Below the pieces are notes generated by a model. That model was not told the origin of the DNA. It did no database searches and saw only the letters and a program-made list of their open reading frames with translations. The position numbers were made by a program, and so were the translations under genes. Positions 19,130 to 27,050 of a stretch of 46,776 nucleotides of DNA are shown piece by piece. Numbering within the stretch: position 1 is the stretch's first letter; each line of letters starts with the position of its first letter. This DNA comes from Oscillospiraceae bacterium (GTDB lineage Bacteria; Bacillota; Clostridia; Oscillospirales; Oscillospiraceae), in the NCBI GenBank assembly GCA_017436785.1, contig JAFSCK010000065.1, forward strand, positions 1-46,776, given 5' to 3'.

Positions 19130-20068
19130 ATGATCGATACATATTCCGTTCCCTTGAAGACCCTTGTGGAAAAATTCCGGCTGGAGATTGCCTATGCCTC
19201 CACGGATTTTGATTCCATCCGCCTCACCGTAGAGGATGTGGCCCGTCCGGGCTTGCAGCTGGCAGGCTTTTTCGACCACTATGAGCCCATGCGTATGCAG
19301 GTCATGGGCAATGTGGAAATGAGCTATATGGCGAAGCTTTCCCCCGGCAATCGCAGCGCCATTTATGACCGTCTGTTTTCCTACAAGTTCCCTGCCCTGC
19401 TGGTGGCCCGTGGCATCCAGCCCCAGCCGGAGATGCTGGCCATGGCGAAGAAGCATAACATCACCATTTTGCTCTCTCCCCTGCCCACCAGCTCCATCGT
19501 TTCCTCCATCATCACCTATCTGAAGGAAGCTCTGGCCCCCAAGGTGACCCGTCACGGCGTTCTGGTGGAGGTCTACGGCGAGGGTATCCTCCTGACCGGT
19601 GACAGCGGCATCGGCAAATCTGAGGCCGCCATTGAGCTTCTGAAGCGGGGACACCGGCTCATTGCCGACGATGCCGTGGAGATCAAAAAGGTGTCCACCA
19701 ACGTCCTGTATGGCACCGCACCGGATCTGATCCGCAATTACATCGAGCTGCGAGGCATCGGCATCATCAACGTGGCAAAGCTCTACGGCATGGGTGCCGT
19801 CAAGCTGGACAACCAGATCGATCTGGTCGTCAACATCGTCCACTGGAATACCCAAGAGGCCTATGACCGTCTGGGTCTGGAGGACCAATACACCGAAATT
19901 CTTGGCGTTCAGATCCCCATGTATACCATCCCCATCACCCCCGGCCGTAACCTTGCCGTCATTTTGGAGGTTGCTGCCATGAACAACCGCCAGAAGAAGA
20001 TGGGCTATAATGCCGCTCTGGAGTTCACTGAGCAGATCAATAAGCATTTTGACGAGAGTATGAAATAA
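19130..20068 (+). CDS. hprK: HPr kinase/phosphorylase
   Basis: 312 residues. It phosphorylates HPr on Ser46 and reverses this, which controls carbon catabolite repression in Firmicutes. The Walker A motif is 'GDSGIGKS' (157-164), the catalytic histidine lies in 'RHGVLVEVYG' (H142), and the HPrK signature 'ELRGIGIINV' is at 206-215. The N-terminal domain (1-130) is also conserved. GAGGT precedes the start at 19130. No HPr gene is in the window. The next gene is 126 bases downstream, beyond another palindromic element. Confidence 0.96.
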   Translation: MIDTYSVPLKTLVEKFRLEIAYASTDFDSIRLTVEDVARPGLQLAGFFDHYEPMRMQVMGNVEMSYMAKLSPGNRSAIYDRLFSYKFPALLVARGIQPQPEMLAMAKKHNITILLSPLPTSSIVSSIITYLKEALAPKVTRHGVLVEVYGEGILLTGDSGIGKSEAAIELLKRGHRLIADDAVEIKKVSTNVLYGTAPDLIRNYIELRGIGIINVAKLYGMGAVKLDNQIDLVVNIVHWNTQEAYDRLGLEDQYTEILGVQIPMYTIPITPGRNLAVILEVAAMNNRQKKMGYNAALEFTEQINKHFDESMK

Positions 20069-20085
20069 CGTAGGGGCGAAAATCA

Positions 20086-20175
20086 TGTCATTGCGAACCA
20101 GTGCGCACACTGGTGTGGCAATCCCCTTCGATTATGGAGATTGCCACGTCGGTCTGCGACCTCCTCGCAATGACA
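20086..20175. repeat. TGTCATTGCGA-family element, copy 5 (short form)
   Basis: 90 bases, TGTCATTGCGAAC to CTCGCAATGACA, with the CCAGTGCGCACACTGG palindrome, a GTGTGGCAATCCCC arm and a GGAGATTGCCACG arm. It is preceded by GTAGGGGCGA, the start of the other element family. It lies between hprK and the pseudouridine synthase gene. Confidence 0.88.
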
Positions 20176-20194
20176 TCCTAAATTTGGAGAAACT

Positions 20195-21160
20195 ATGAAA
20201 GAATTTACCATTGGCCCCAATGATGCGGGGCAGCGGTTGGACCGGTTTCTGGCTAAGGCGGTCCCCCTGCTGCCGGCATCGCTGGCCCAGAAATATATCC
20301 GGCTGAAGCGCATCAAATGCAACGGCAAGCGCATCGACCGGGACACCCGGCTCAATCCCGGAGATGTTTTACAGCTGTACATCAACGATGAATTTTTCGA
20401 CAAGCCCCGGGAGGACAACGCCTATCTGACAGTGGCCGTCCCCAAGCTGACCATCGTCTATGAGGACGAGCACATCCTGCTGGTGGATAAGCGCCCCGGT
20501 CTTGCGGTCCATCCCCACGACGGCGCGGAATATGGGCGGACCCTCATTGACCACATCCAGTCCTACCTCTACCAGAAGCGGGAATGGCGGCCCCGGGAAG
20601 AAAACGCCTTCACCCCCGCCCTGTGCAACCGCATTGACCGGAATACCGGCGGCATCGTCATTGCCGCCAAGACCGCTGAGGCCCTGCGTGTCATGAATCA
20701 AAAGATCAAGGACCGGGAACTGGACAAACGGTATCTCGCCATCGTAGAGGGCACTCCGAAGCCCAGAGAGGGATCCCTGAAAGGGTATCTGTTCAAGGAT
20801 GCCAAAAAGAACCGGGTCTTCGTCACCGACACCCCACAGGCAGGCTCCAAGTCCTGTCAAACCAACTATAAGACCCTCGCCAGCCGCAACGGGCTTTCCT
20901 TGGTAGAGTGTGAGCTCATCACCGGCCGTACCCATCAGATCCGCGCCCAGTTCGCCCATGCAGGACACCCCCTTCTGGGTGACGGCAAATATGGCAAGCT
21001 GGACAAGCGGTTTGACCGGAATTATCAGGCCTTGTATTCCTACAAGCTGACCTTCACCTTCTCTACCGACGCAGGCTCTCTGGAGCACCTGAACGGTAAG
21101 TCCTTTCAGGTGGATAAGGTAGACTTCGTGGAGGAATATTTTCCCGGCGCAAAAATTTAA
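20195..21160 (+). CDS. RluA-family 23S rRNA/tRNA pseudouridine synthase
   Basis: 321 residues. An S4 RNA-binding domain covers about residues 10-65 ('AGQRLDRFLAKAVPLLPASLAQKYIRLKRIKCNGKRI'). The catalytic domain follows, with the aspartate in 'NRIDRNTGG' (D148; most relatives have HRLD) and the motif 'ELITGRTHQIRAQFAHAGHPLLGDGKYG' near 250. This places it in the RluA/RluC/RluD group that makes pseudouridine in rRNA or tRNA; which site cannot be told. GGAG precedes the start. Confidence 0.92.
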   Translation: MKEFTIGPNDAGQRLDRFLAKAVPLLPASLAQKYIRLKRIKCNGKRIDRDTRLNPGDVLQLYINDEFFDKPREDNAYLTVAVPKLTIVYEDEHILLVDKRPGLAVHPHDGAEYGRTLIDHIQSYLYQKREWRPREENAFTPALCNRIDRNTGGIVIAAKTAEALRVMNQKIKDRELDKRYLAIVEGTPKPREGSLKGYLFKDAKKNRVFVTDTPQAGSKSCQTNYKTLASRNGLSLVECELITGRTHQIRAQFAHAGHPLLGDGKYGKLDKRFDRNYQALYSYKLTFTFSTDAGSLEHLNGKSFQVDKVDFVEEYFPGAKI

Positions 21161-21171
21161 ATATACAATAC

Positions 21172-21303
21172 TGTCATTGCGAGGAACAAAGCGGCGTTTA
21201 CGCTCCGTTGCAGCATAGCTGCTTACAGAGCGTTATGCAGAGCTGGCAATCCCCAGCATCGAAGGAGATTGCCACGTCGGCCTGCGGCCTCCTCGCAATG
21301 ACA
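21172..21303. repeat. TGTCATTGCGA-family element, copy 6 (long form, inverted)
   Basis: 132 bases, TGTCATTGCGAGG to CTCGCAATGACA. The long-form insert (ACGCTCCGTTGCAGCATAGC, CAGAGCGTTATGCAGAGC) is in reverse orientation relative to copies 2 and 4. Confidence 0.85.
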
Positions 21304-21328
21304 TCTACTTTACAGAGGTGTTTTCAAC

Positions 21329-22060
21329 ATGACTCTTTTCATTACCAGCTCTCCCTTTATCGACGAGGCACCCAAGGCCATTTTAAGTGACCGCAACCAG
21401 TTTATCGACCGCATCCGGGCTGCTATGCCTGAGAATCCCGACGTGGTCTTTGTGGCCTCCGACCCCCAGGACCATGCAGGCACCTGTGCCTTCGCTTCCA
21501 TCACCTGCGCCGCCTTTGCGGAGGTGGGGATCCATTTCGGTTCCTATCAGGTCCTCACCGGCATGACCGCCCGGCGAGCCTACAGCATGCTGTCCCACTG
21601 CGATTTTGTGGTACTCTGCGGCGGCCATGTGCCCACCCAGAATGCCTTTTTCCGTAAGATCCGCCTGCGGCACCTGCTGAAAGCTTTTGCCGGTACTGTC
21701 ATGGGCATCAGCGCCGGCTCCATGAATACGGCAGGCACTGTCTACGTCCAGCCCGAGGAGCCGGGAGAATCCGCACCGGAATTTGAGCGCTTCGCCCCCG
21801 GCTTGGGACTGACGGAGGTCAATATTCTCCCTCACTATCAGAAGGTCAAGGATAACATTCTCGATGGGAAGCGGCTCTTTGAGGACATCACCTATGTGGA
21901 TTCTCTGGGCCATCAATTCTTCGCCCTGCCGGACAACAGCTATTTCTATCAGGACGATGATGGCCTGCTGCTCTGCGGCGAAGGCTACCGCCTGAAAGAC
22001 GGCATTCTGGAGCAGCTGACAGAGGAGGACGAGGTTCTGGACATGTCCCTGCTGGACTGA
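21329..22060 (+). CDS. Peptidase E-like (S51 family) protein
   Basis: 243 residues with the class I glutamine-amidotransferase-like fold of peptidase S51. The nucleophile elbow is 'MGISAGSMN' (S128). 'LCGGHVPTQNAFF' (near 97) and 'GLGLTEVNILPHY' are further family segments. Characterised members are aspartyl dipeptidases or cyanophycinases; the substrate is not clear here. AGAGGTG precedes the start. It lies behind a palindromic element after the pseudouridine synthase gene, with no separate promoter seen. Confidence 0.85.
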   Translation: MTLFITSSPFIDEAPKAILSDRNQFIDRIRAAMPENPDVVFVASDPQDHAGTCAFASITCAAFAEVGIHFGSYQVLTGMTARRAYSMLSHCDFVVLCGGHVPTQNAFFRKIRLRHLLKAFAGTVMGISAGSMNTAGTVYVQPEEPGESAPEFERFAPGLGLTEVNILPHYQKVKDNILDGKRLFEDITYVDSLGHQFFALPDNSYFYQDDDGLLLCGEGYRLKDGILEQLTEEDEVLDMSLLD

Positions 22061-22074
22061 GCACCCCACATATA

Positions 22075-22104
22075 CAAAAAGAGGAGGGGCGGTGCCCCTC
22101 CTCT
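22075..22104. terminator. Bidirectional terminator between the S51 gene and ybaK-like gene
   Basis: AGAGGAGGGGC (22080-22090) pairs with GCCCCTCCTCT (22094-22104) around a 3-base loop. On the minus strand TTTTT follows directly. Confidence 0.65.
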
Positions 22105-22125
22105 CACACTGTCGAAAAACTTAGC

Positions 22126-22285
22126 CGTAGGGGCCGATGCCCAGCTATGCACTAAGCGTCCGTAAGCTGCTTTGCAGCAACGGTCGCTAAGACATCGGCC
22201 CTTTGCACAATGTCATGATTTCGCCGTAAAGTTTTGCAAATACGGCAGGTTTTACTGCGGGGCGATGTGGGCATCGCCCCCTACG
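22126..22285. repeat. GTAGGGG-family inverted-repeat element
   Basis: About 160 bases with 14-base ends CGTAGGGGCCGATG and CATCGCCCCCTACG, inverted with one mismatch. Inside, GGGCCGATG (22131-22139) pairs with CATCGGCCC (22193-22201) and GGGGCGATG with CATCGCCCC. The central part 'CGTAAGCTGCTTTGCAGCAACGG' resembles the insert of the long-form TGTCATTGCGA elements. The remaining bases up to 22345 hold only a small G/C hairpin (22319-22339). Confidence 0.65.
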
Positions 22286-22345
22286 ATTTTGTAATTCAGA
22301 CTTTTTTGACTCGCTGAAAGGAGGGGCAATGCCTCTCCTCTGATT

Positions 22346-22816
22346 TTATTGCCAGCCTTTGCACACATCTACCCAAGCTTCGTAGTCGGAATACTGTTCC
22401 AGCTCCGGGATGGTCAGCTCGATGGCAGAATTACTGCTGCCTGCCGCCGGGAAGACGGTGGCAAACCGCTTCATGGACTCGTCCAGATATACCCTTACCC
22501 CTTCATTGACAGCAAAGGGGCACACACCGCCCACAGCATGACCGATCATGGAGGCCGCTTCCTCATGGGACAGCATTTTTGCTTTCACGCCAAAGCGGGC
22601 CTTGTATTTGGCATTGTCCACCTTGGCATCTCCTGCGGCGCAGATCAGAATGGCCTTCTCCCCGACTTTAAAGGACAAAGTCTTGACGATTCGGCAGCCC
22701 TCCGTGTTCAATGCCTGCGCCGCCAACTCCACCGTGGCGCTGGAAACGGGAAATTCCAGTATCCTTTCTTCCATATGAAAGCCTGCAAAATAGGCTCTTA
22801 CTTTCTCGATCGACAT
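22346..22816 (-). CDS. YbaK/EbsC-type aminoacyl-tRNA deacylase
   Basis: 156 residues of the YbaK/ProX superfamily, which hydrolyse mischarged tRNA such as Cys-tRNA(Pro) or Ala-tRNA. Conserved stretches: 'CRIVKTLSFKVGEKAILICAAGDAKVDNAKYK', 'GHAVGGVCPFAVNEGVRVYLDESMKRF' and 'AGSSNSAIELTIPEL'. The start MSIEKVRAYF at 22816 was chosen because the open frame further upstream crosses the divergent dehydrogenase promoter and gene. Transcribed divergently from that gene. Confidence 0.88.
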   Translation of the reverse strand: MSIEKVRAYFAGFHMEERILEFPVSSATVELAAQALNTEGCRIVKTLSFKVGEKAILICAAGDAKVDNAKYKARFGVKAKMLSHEEAASMIGHAVGGVCPFAVNEGVRVYLDESMKRFATVFPAAGSSNSAIELTIPELEQYSDYEAWVDVCKGWQ

Positions 22817-22841
22817 AAATCCATCTTCTTTCAGAATAAAA

Positions 22842-22870
22842 TTGACAAGTTTCCCTTTTCCCGATATCAT
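22842..22870 (+). promoter_or_regulatory. Promoter of the D-2-hydroxyacid dehydrogenase gene
   Basis: TTGACA (22842-22847), 17-base spacer, TATCAT (22865-22870), 24 bases before the ATG. Confidence 0.75.
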
Positions 22871-22894
22871 AAAAGAAAAACGGGAGGAATTACC

Positions 22895-23866
22895 ATGACA
22901 CATAAAATCGCTGTAGTGGGCACCGCCTTTGAAGCGCATCACCGTGAGAAGATCACCGGTACTGCCGGCGCCTTTGGCTGCGCTGTGGACTTTTATCCCA
23001 GCCACATGGATGCGGCATCCCATTTGCAGGATACCACCATTGTTTTCGGCCCCTCCGATGCCCATTCTCCCAAATCTGTAGCCGCCGCGCCGAAGCTGCA
23101 ATGGTTTGCCAGCTTCTATGCCGGCGTAGACCCCCTGCTGGCCCCCGGAGTGCTGCCGGAAAACGTCCTGCTGACCAACGGTTCCGGTGCCTACGGTGTC
23201 ACCATTGCAGAGCATCTGGTGATGGCCACGCTGATGCTGCTGCGGCGCAATCCCGAATATCATCAGCTTGTGGACCAGAAGGGCTGGCGCAACGATCTGA
23301 AGATCCGCTCCATTTACGGCTCCACCTTTGTCATCTGCGGCACCGGCGATATTGGCTCCAAATACGCCCAGCGGCTGCGCCCCTTCTGCCCTGCCAAGGT
23401 CATCGGTGTCAACCGTACCGGACGAAGTGCCGAAGGCTTCGATGAGATCGTGACCATTGAAAACTTAGACAGCGTTCTGCCCCAAGCGGATATGCTGGTG
23501 CTGACCCTGCCGGGCACCCCTCTGACCAACAACCTTATCACCAGAGAGCGGCTGGCGCTGATGCAGGAGAACGCCTTCCTCATCAACATCGGCAGAGGAA
23601 ACTGTCTGGATCAGGAAGCGCTCGTAGAGGCACTGAATACCGGGAAGCTTGCCGGTGCGGCTCTGGATGTCTTCCGTCAGGAGCCCATTCCTCAGGAGGA
23701 CCCCATCTGGGAAGCCAAAAATCTCATTATCACGCCCCACTGCTCCGGTCAGATGACCTTGGCCTATACCCGGGATACGCTGGTGGATATGTTCTGTGAA
23801 AATCTGACCCGGTTCTTTACAGATCAGCCCCTGCTTCACGCCATCGACCGGGCGCTGGCTTATTAA
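22895..23866 (+). CDS. D-isomer-specific 2-hydroxyacid dehydrogenase family protein
   Basis: 323 residues. The NAD-binding loop is 'CGTGDIGSKYAQRL' (148-161). Catalytic residues follow the family pattern: R234 in 'NIGRGN', E263 in 'RQEP', and H282 in 'TPHCSG'. Relatives reduce 2-keto acids such as glyoxylate, hydroxypyruvate or phenylpyruvate; the substrate is not determinable. The start has CGGGAGG 8 bases upstream; a longer open frame from 22349 overlaps the opposite-strand ybaK-like gene and was rejected. It converges with the isocitrate dehydrogenase operon. Confidence 0.92.
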   Translation: MTHKIAVVGTAFEAHHREKITGTAGAFGCAVDFYPSHMDAASHLQDTTIVFGPSDAHSPKSVAAAPKLQWFASFYAGVDPLLAPGVLPENVLLTNGSGAYGVTIAEHLVMATLMLLRRNPEYHQLVDQKGWRNDLKIRSIYGSTFVICGTGDIGSKYAQRLRPFCPAKVIGVNRTGRSAEGFDEIVTIENLDSVLPQADMLVLTLPGTPLTNNLITRERLALMQENAFLINIGRGNCLDQEALVEALNTGKLAGAALDVFRQEPIPQEDPIWEAKNLIITPHCSGQMTLAYTRDTLVDMFCENLTRFFTDQPLLHAIDRALAY

Positions 23867-23875
23867 ATTAATAAT

Positions 23876-24004
23876 AGACGTGCTGCAAGCTTCCTGTCAT
23901 TGCGAACCAGTCCTCAGACTGGTGTGGCAATCTCCTTCTTAAGAGGGGATTCCCACGCCAGTGTACGCACTGGCTCGGAATGACAGGATTTTTGCAACAC
24001 GTCT
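23876..24004. terminator. Convergent terminator stem split by a palindromic element
   Basis: AGACGTGCTGCAA (23876-23888) and TTGCAACACGTCT (23992-24004) are 13-base inverted repeats with one mismatch (G-U on the minus RNA). T-rich tracts flank both sides: TTTTTC after 24002 on plus and an A/T run on the minus side. The whole 103-base loop is filled by copy 7 of the TGTCATTGCGA element. Confidence 0.6.
23895..23985. repeat. TGTCATTGCGA-family element, copy 7 (short form)
   Basis: 91 bases, TGTCATTGCGAAC to CTCGGAATGACA, with inner arms GTGTGGCAATC and GGATTCCCACGC and the palindrome CCAGTGTACGCACTGG on the right side. It sits exactly within the terminator loop described at 23876-24004. Confidence 0.88.
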
Positions 24005-24009
24005 TTTTC

Positions 24010-25122
24010 TTACAGCAGCTCCATCAGGGCATCGGCGTACTGGGCTGCGGTGGCTGCGGTACCGTCAGACTTGACCTCCACAGTGCACTTGGCCATGGCT
24101 TCCTCCAGCTTGGCGGCAGCCTCACCCCGGCAGATGTGGCGCAGCAGCATAGCAGCGGCCTTGATGATGCTTTCGGGGTTGGCATACTCGCCCATTCCCC
24201 GCTCGATCATGCGGGGTGCAGAGCCGTGGATCGCCTCAAACATGGCGTACTTGTCACCAATGTTGGCAGAGCCTGCGGTACCCACACCGCCCTGGATCTG
24301 GGCGGCCTCGTCGGTGATGATATCGCCGTAGAGGTTGGGCAGCAGCACCACCTGGAATTTCTGCCGCAGAGGATCCTTCAGCAGGTTTGCAGTCATAATG
24401 TCGATGTAGTAATCCTCCACCTCGATGCCGGGATAATCCTTGGCAACCTCATGAGCAATGGCAGTGAACTTGCCGTCGGTCTTCTTCATGATGTTGGCCT
24501 TGGTAACGATGGAAACGTGGGTCTTGCCGTTATTCTTGGCATATTCAAAGGCGGCCCGGGCAATGCGGCGGGTGCCCTTGTCGGTGGTGATCTTGAAATC
24601 CACTGCCATGCCGGGCAGCTCGATGCCCCGGCTGCCCAGAACGTATTCGCCCTCGGTATTCTCCCGGTAGAACATCCAGTCGATGTTCTGCTCGGGGATG
24701 GACACGGGACGGCAGTTAGCATACAGGTCCAGCTCCCGGCGCATAGCCACGTTGGCAGACTCCATGGTACCGCCGTGGGGCGTGGTGGTGGGGCCCTTCA
24801 GCAGAACGTCACACAGCTTGATCTGGGCCAGCACATCCTCAGGGATGGGCTTTCCGCAGGCCATGCGGTTCTCAATGGTGAGTCCTTCGATGTAGACCAG
24901 CTTGATGGAACCGGCAGTGATTTCCTCGGCCAGCAGCTTTTCCAGCACCCGGCTGGCCTGCTTGGTGATGATGGGACCGATGCCATCGCCATCGATGACA
25001 CCGATGGTAACGCATTCCTTGGTGGAGAAGTCAGTCTTTTCATCCTTCATACCGGCCACCCGGTCCAGCTGCTCCTCCAGCAGCTTCATAAAGGCCCCGC
25101 AGGCCTTGGTCACTTCAAACAT
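24010..25122 (-). CDS. icd: Isocitrate dehydrogenase (isocitrate/isopropylmalate family)
   Basis: 370 residues of the beta-decarboxylating dehydrogenase family, turning isocitrate into 2-oxoglutarate. The substrate loop 'ESANVAMRRELDLYANCRP' has S122, N124, R128 and R138, matching the isocitrate type (S..N...R) rather than the LL..R of isopropylmalate enzymes. Y160 ('YRENTEGEY'), K208 ('VTKAN'), D241, D267 and D271 are the other active-site residues. In the cofactor loop 'HGSAPRMIERGMGEYANP' the usual K-Y (NADP) or D-I (NAD) pair reads R-M, with a short insertion, so cofactor use cannot be assigned. It starts at the stop of aconitase and is last in the citrate operon. Confidence 0.88.
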   Translation of the reverse strand: MFEVTKACGAFMKLLEEQLDRVAGMKDEKTDFSTKECVTIGVIDGDGIGPIITKQASRVLEKLLAEEITAGSIKLVYIEGLTIENRMACGKPIPEDVLAQIKLCDVLLKGPTTTPHGGTMESANVAMRRELDLYANCRPVSIPEQNIDWMFYRENTEGEYVLGSRGIELPGMAVDFKITTDKGTRRIARAAFEYAKNNGKTHVSIVTKANIMKKTDGKFTAIAHEVAKDYPGIEVEDYYIDIMTANLLKDPLRQKFQVVLLPNLYGDIITDEAAQIQGGVGTAGSANIGDKYAMFEAIHGSAPRMIERGMGEYANPESIIKAAAMLLRHICRGEAAAKLEEAMAKCTVEVKSDGTAATAAQYADALMELL

Positions 25123-27050
25123 TATACTCCGCCCTCCTTGGTGTAGTTCAGCAGGCCGCCGGCCAGCAGGATCGCTCTCTGGCGCTCTGTCAGATTGCAG
25201 ACGACGTTGAAGGCAAAGCCGTTCTCGTCGGTAACGGTGAGTTTTCCGGCCTCCATGCCGGCAACGATATTGGAAATGGTCAGTTTCGCATCCTGATTCA
25301 GCTTGTCGTAATCCTCAGGATTCTCGAAGGTCACAGGCAGGATGCCTGCATTGATCAGATTGGCAACATGGATCCGTGCGAAGGACTTGGCAATGACGCA
25401 GCGAACGCCTAAGTACATGGGCACCAGCGCAGCATGCTCACGGGAAGAACCCTGACCATAGTTGCTGCCGCCAACGATGATGCCATCTCCCGCTGCCTTG
25501 GCACGCTCGGCGAAGGTGGGGTCACAGACCTCGAAGCAGAACTTGCTTAAGAACGGAATGTTGGAACGGTAGGGCAGGATCTTGGCACCGGCAGGCATGA
25601 TGTGGTCAGTGGTGATGTTATCGCCCACCTTCAGCACCAGCTGTGCGGTGAGAGAGTCGGTAAAGGGCTTGCTCTTGGGGAATTCCTTGATGTTGGGACC
25701 CCGCAGGACTTCGGCCTGATCTGCCTCCTCCGCGCGCACAGGAGCCAGCACGGCAGAGTCGTTGACGAGGAAGCTGTCGGGCATGGTGATCTCCAGAGGC
25801 TCGGAGAAAGTGGTGGGATCGGTGATGTAGCCGGTCAGCGCTGCTGCCACAGCAGTTTCCGGAGAGACCAGATAGACCTGACCATCCTTGGTACCGGAGC
25901 GGCCCAAGAAATTGCGGTTAAAGGTACGAAGGCTCACGCCGCCGGAATTGGGAGAGAAGCCCATGCCGATGCAGGGACCGCAGGCGCATTCCAGAACTCT
26001 TGCGCCGCTTGCCAGAATGTCTGCCAGCGCGCCGCAGTTAGAGAGCATGGTCAGCACCTGACGGGAACCGGGAGAAACAGACAGGGAAACGGAAGGATGA
26101 ATGGTCTTGCCCTTCAGCATAGCGGCAACCTTCAGCATGTCCATGAGAGAAGAGTTGGTGCAGGAGCCGATGCAGACCTGATCCACCTTCACGTCCTTCA
26201 AGGATGCCACTTCCACCACATTGTCAGGGCTGTGGGGGCAGGCGATCATGGGCTTCAGGGCACTCAGGTCGATATCGATGATCCGGTCATATTCCGCATC
26301 GGGATCAGAAACCAGAGGCACATAGTCCTGCTCTCTTCCCTGGGCTGCCAGAAACTGGCGGGTAATGTCGTCAGAGGGGAAAATGGAGGTAGTAGCACCC
26401 AGTTCGGTGCCCATGTTGGTGATGGTGCCGCGCTCGGGAACGGACAAGGTGGCAACACCGGGGCCGCCCCATTCCACGATAGCGCCTACGCCGCCCTTGA
26501 CGGAGAGGATCCGCAGCAGCTCCAGAGACACATCCTTAGCCGTGACATAGGGATTCAGCTTACCGGTCAGGTTCACCTTGAACATCTTGGGCATGGTGAT
26601 ATAGTAAGCGCCGCCGCCCATGGCAACTGCCACGTCCAGACCGCCTGCGCCGAAGGCCAGCATACCGATGCCGCCGCCGGTGGGGGTATGGCTGTCAGAG
26701 CCGATCAGGGTCTTGCCGGGCTTACCGAAGCGCTCCAAGTGGACCTGATGGCAGATGCCGTTGCCGGGCCGGGAGAAATAAACACCGTGCTTGGCGGTGA
26801 CGGTCTGCAGGTAGCGGTGGTCATCGCCGTTTTCAAAGCCGCACTGCAGGGTATTGTGGTCCACATAGGCAATGGACAGCTCGGTCTTTACCCGGGGAAT
26901 GCCCATGGTTTCAAATTCCAAGTACGCCATAGTGCCGGTGGCATCCTGCGTCAGGGTCTGGTCGATCCGCAGGGCAACCTCGCTGCCGACCGTCATATCG
27001 CCGGAAATCAGGTGGGCGGCGATGATCTTCTGTGCAATTGTCTTACCCAT
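25122..27050 (-). CDS. Aconitate hydratase
   Basis: 642 residues, the [4Fe-4S] enzyme interconverting citrate and isocitrate. Cluster cysteines are in 'IGSCTNSS' (near 298) and 'ECACGPCIGMG' (near 357). 'GSDSHTPTGGGIGMLAFGAGGLDVAVAMGG' and the swivel-domain motif 'GGSNYGQGSSREHAALVP' are clear. The length fits the short aconitase type common in Clostridia and Aquifex, not the 850-900 residue AcnA or AcnB. It begins 8 bases inside the end of the regulator gene and ends at the start of icd. Confidence 0.94.
   Translation of the reverse strand: MGKTIAQKIIAAHLISGDMTVGSEVALRIDQTLTQDATGTMAYLEFETMGIPRVKTELSIAYVDHNTLQCGFENGDDHRYLQTVTAKHGVYFSRPGNGICHQVHLERFGKPGKTLIGSDSHTPTGGGIGMLAFGAGGLDVAVAMGGGAYYITMPKMFKVNLTGKLNPYVTAKDVSLELLRILSVKGGVGAIVEWGGPGVATLSVPERGTITNMGTELGATTSIFPSDDITRQFLAAQGREQDYVPLVSDPDAEYDRIIDIDLSALKPMIACPHSPDNVVEVASLKDVKVDQVCIGSCTNSSLMDMLKVAAMLKGKTIHPSVSLSVSPGSRQVLTMLSNCGALADILASGARVLECACGPCIGMGFSPNSGGVSLRTFNRNFLGRSGTKDGQVYLVSPETAVAAALTGYITDPTTFSEPLEITMPDSFLVNDSAVLAPVRAEEADQAEVLRGPNIKEFPKSKPFTDSLTAQLVLKVGDNITTDHIMPAGAKILPYRSNIPFLSKFCFEVCDPTFAERAKAAGDGIIVGGSNYGQGSSREHAALVPMYLGVRCVIAKSFARIHVANLINAGILPVTFENPEDYDKLNQDAKLTISNIVAGMEAGKLTVTDENGFAFNVVCNLTERQRAILLAGGLLNYTKEGGV

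Noticed and set aside
22349-22894. N-terminal extension of the D-2-hydroxyacid dehydrogenase
   Set aside because: It would overlap the opposite-strand YbaK-like gene and the consensus promoter at 22842-22870; the ATG at 22895 has a good ribosome site and matches the family's usual length.
12700-23985. A CRISPR array, suggested by repeated motifs at intervals
   Set aside because: The copies are thousands of bases apart, internally palindromic, differ in length, and no cas genes are present.
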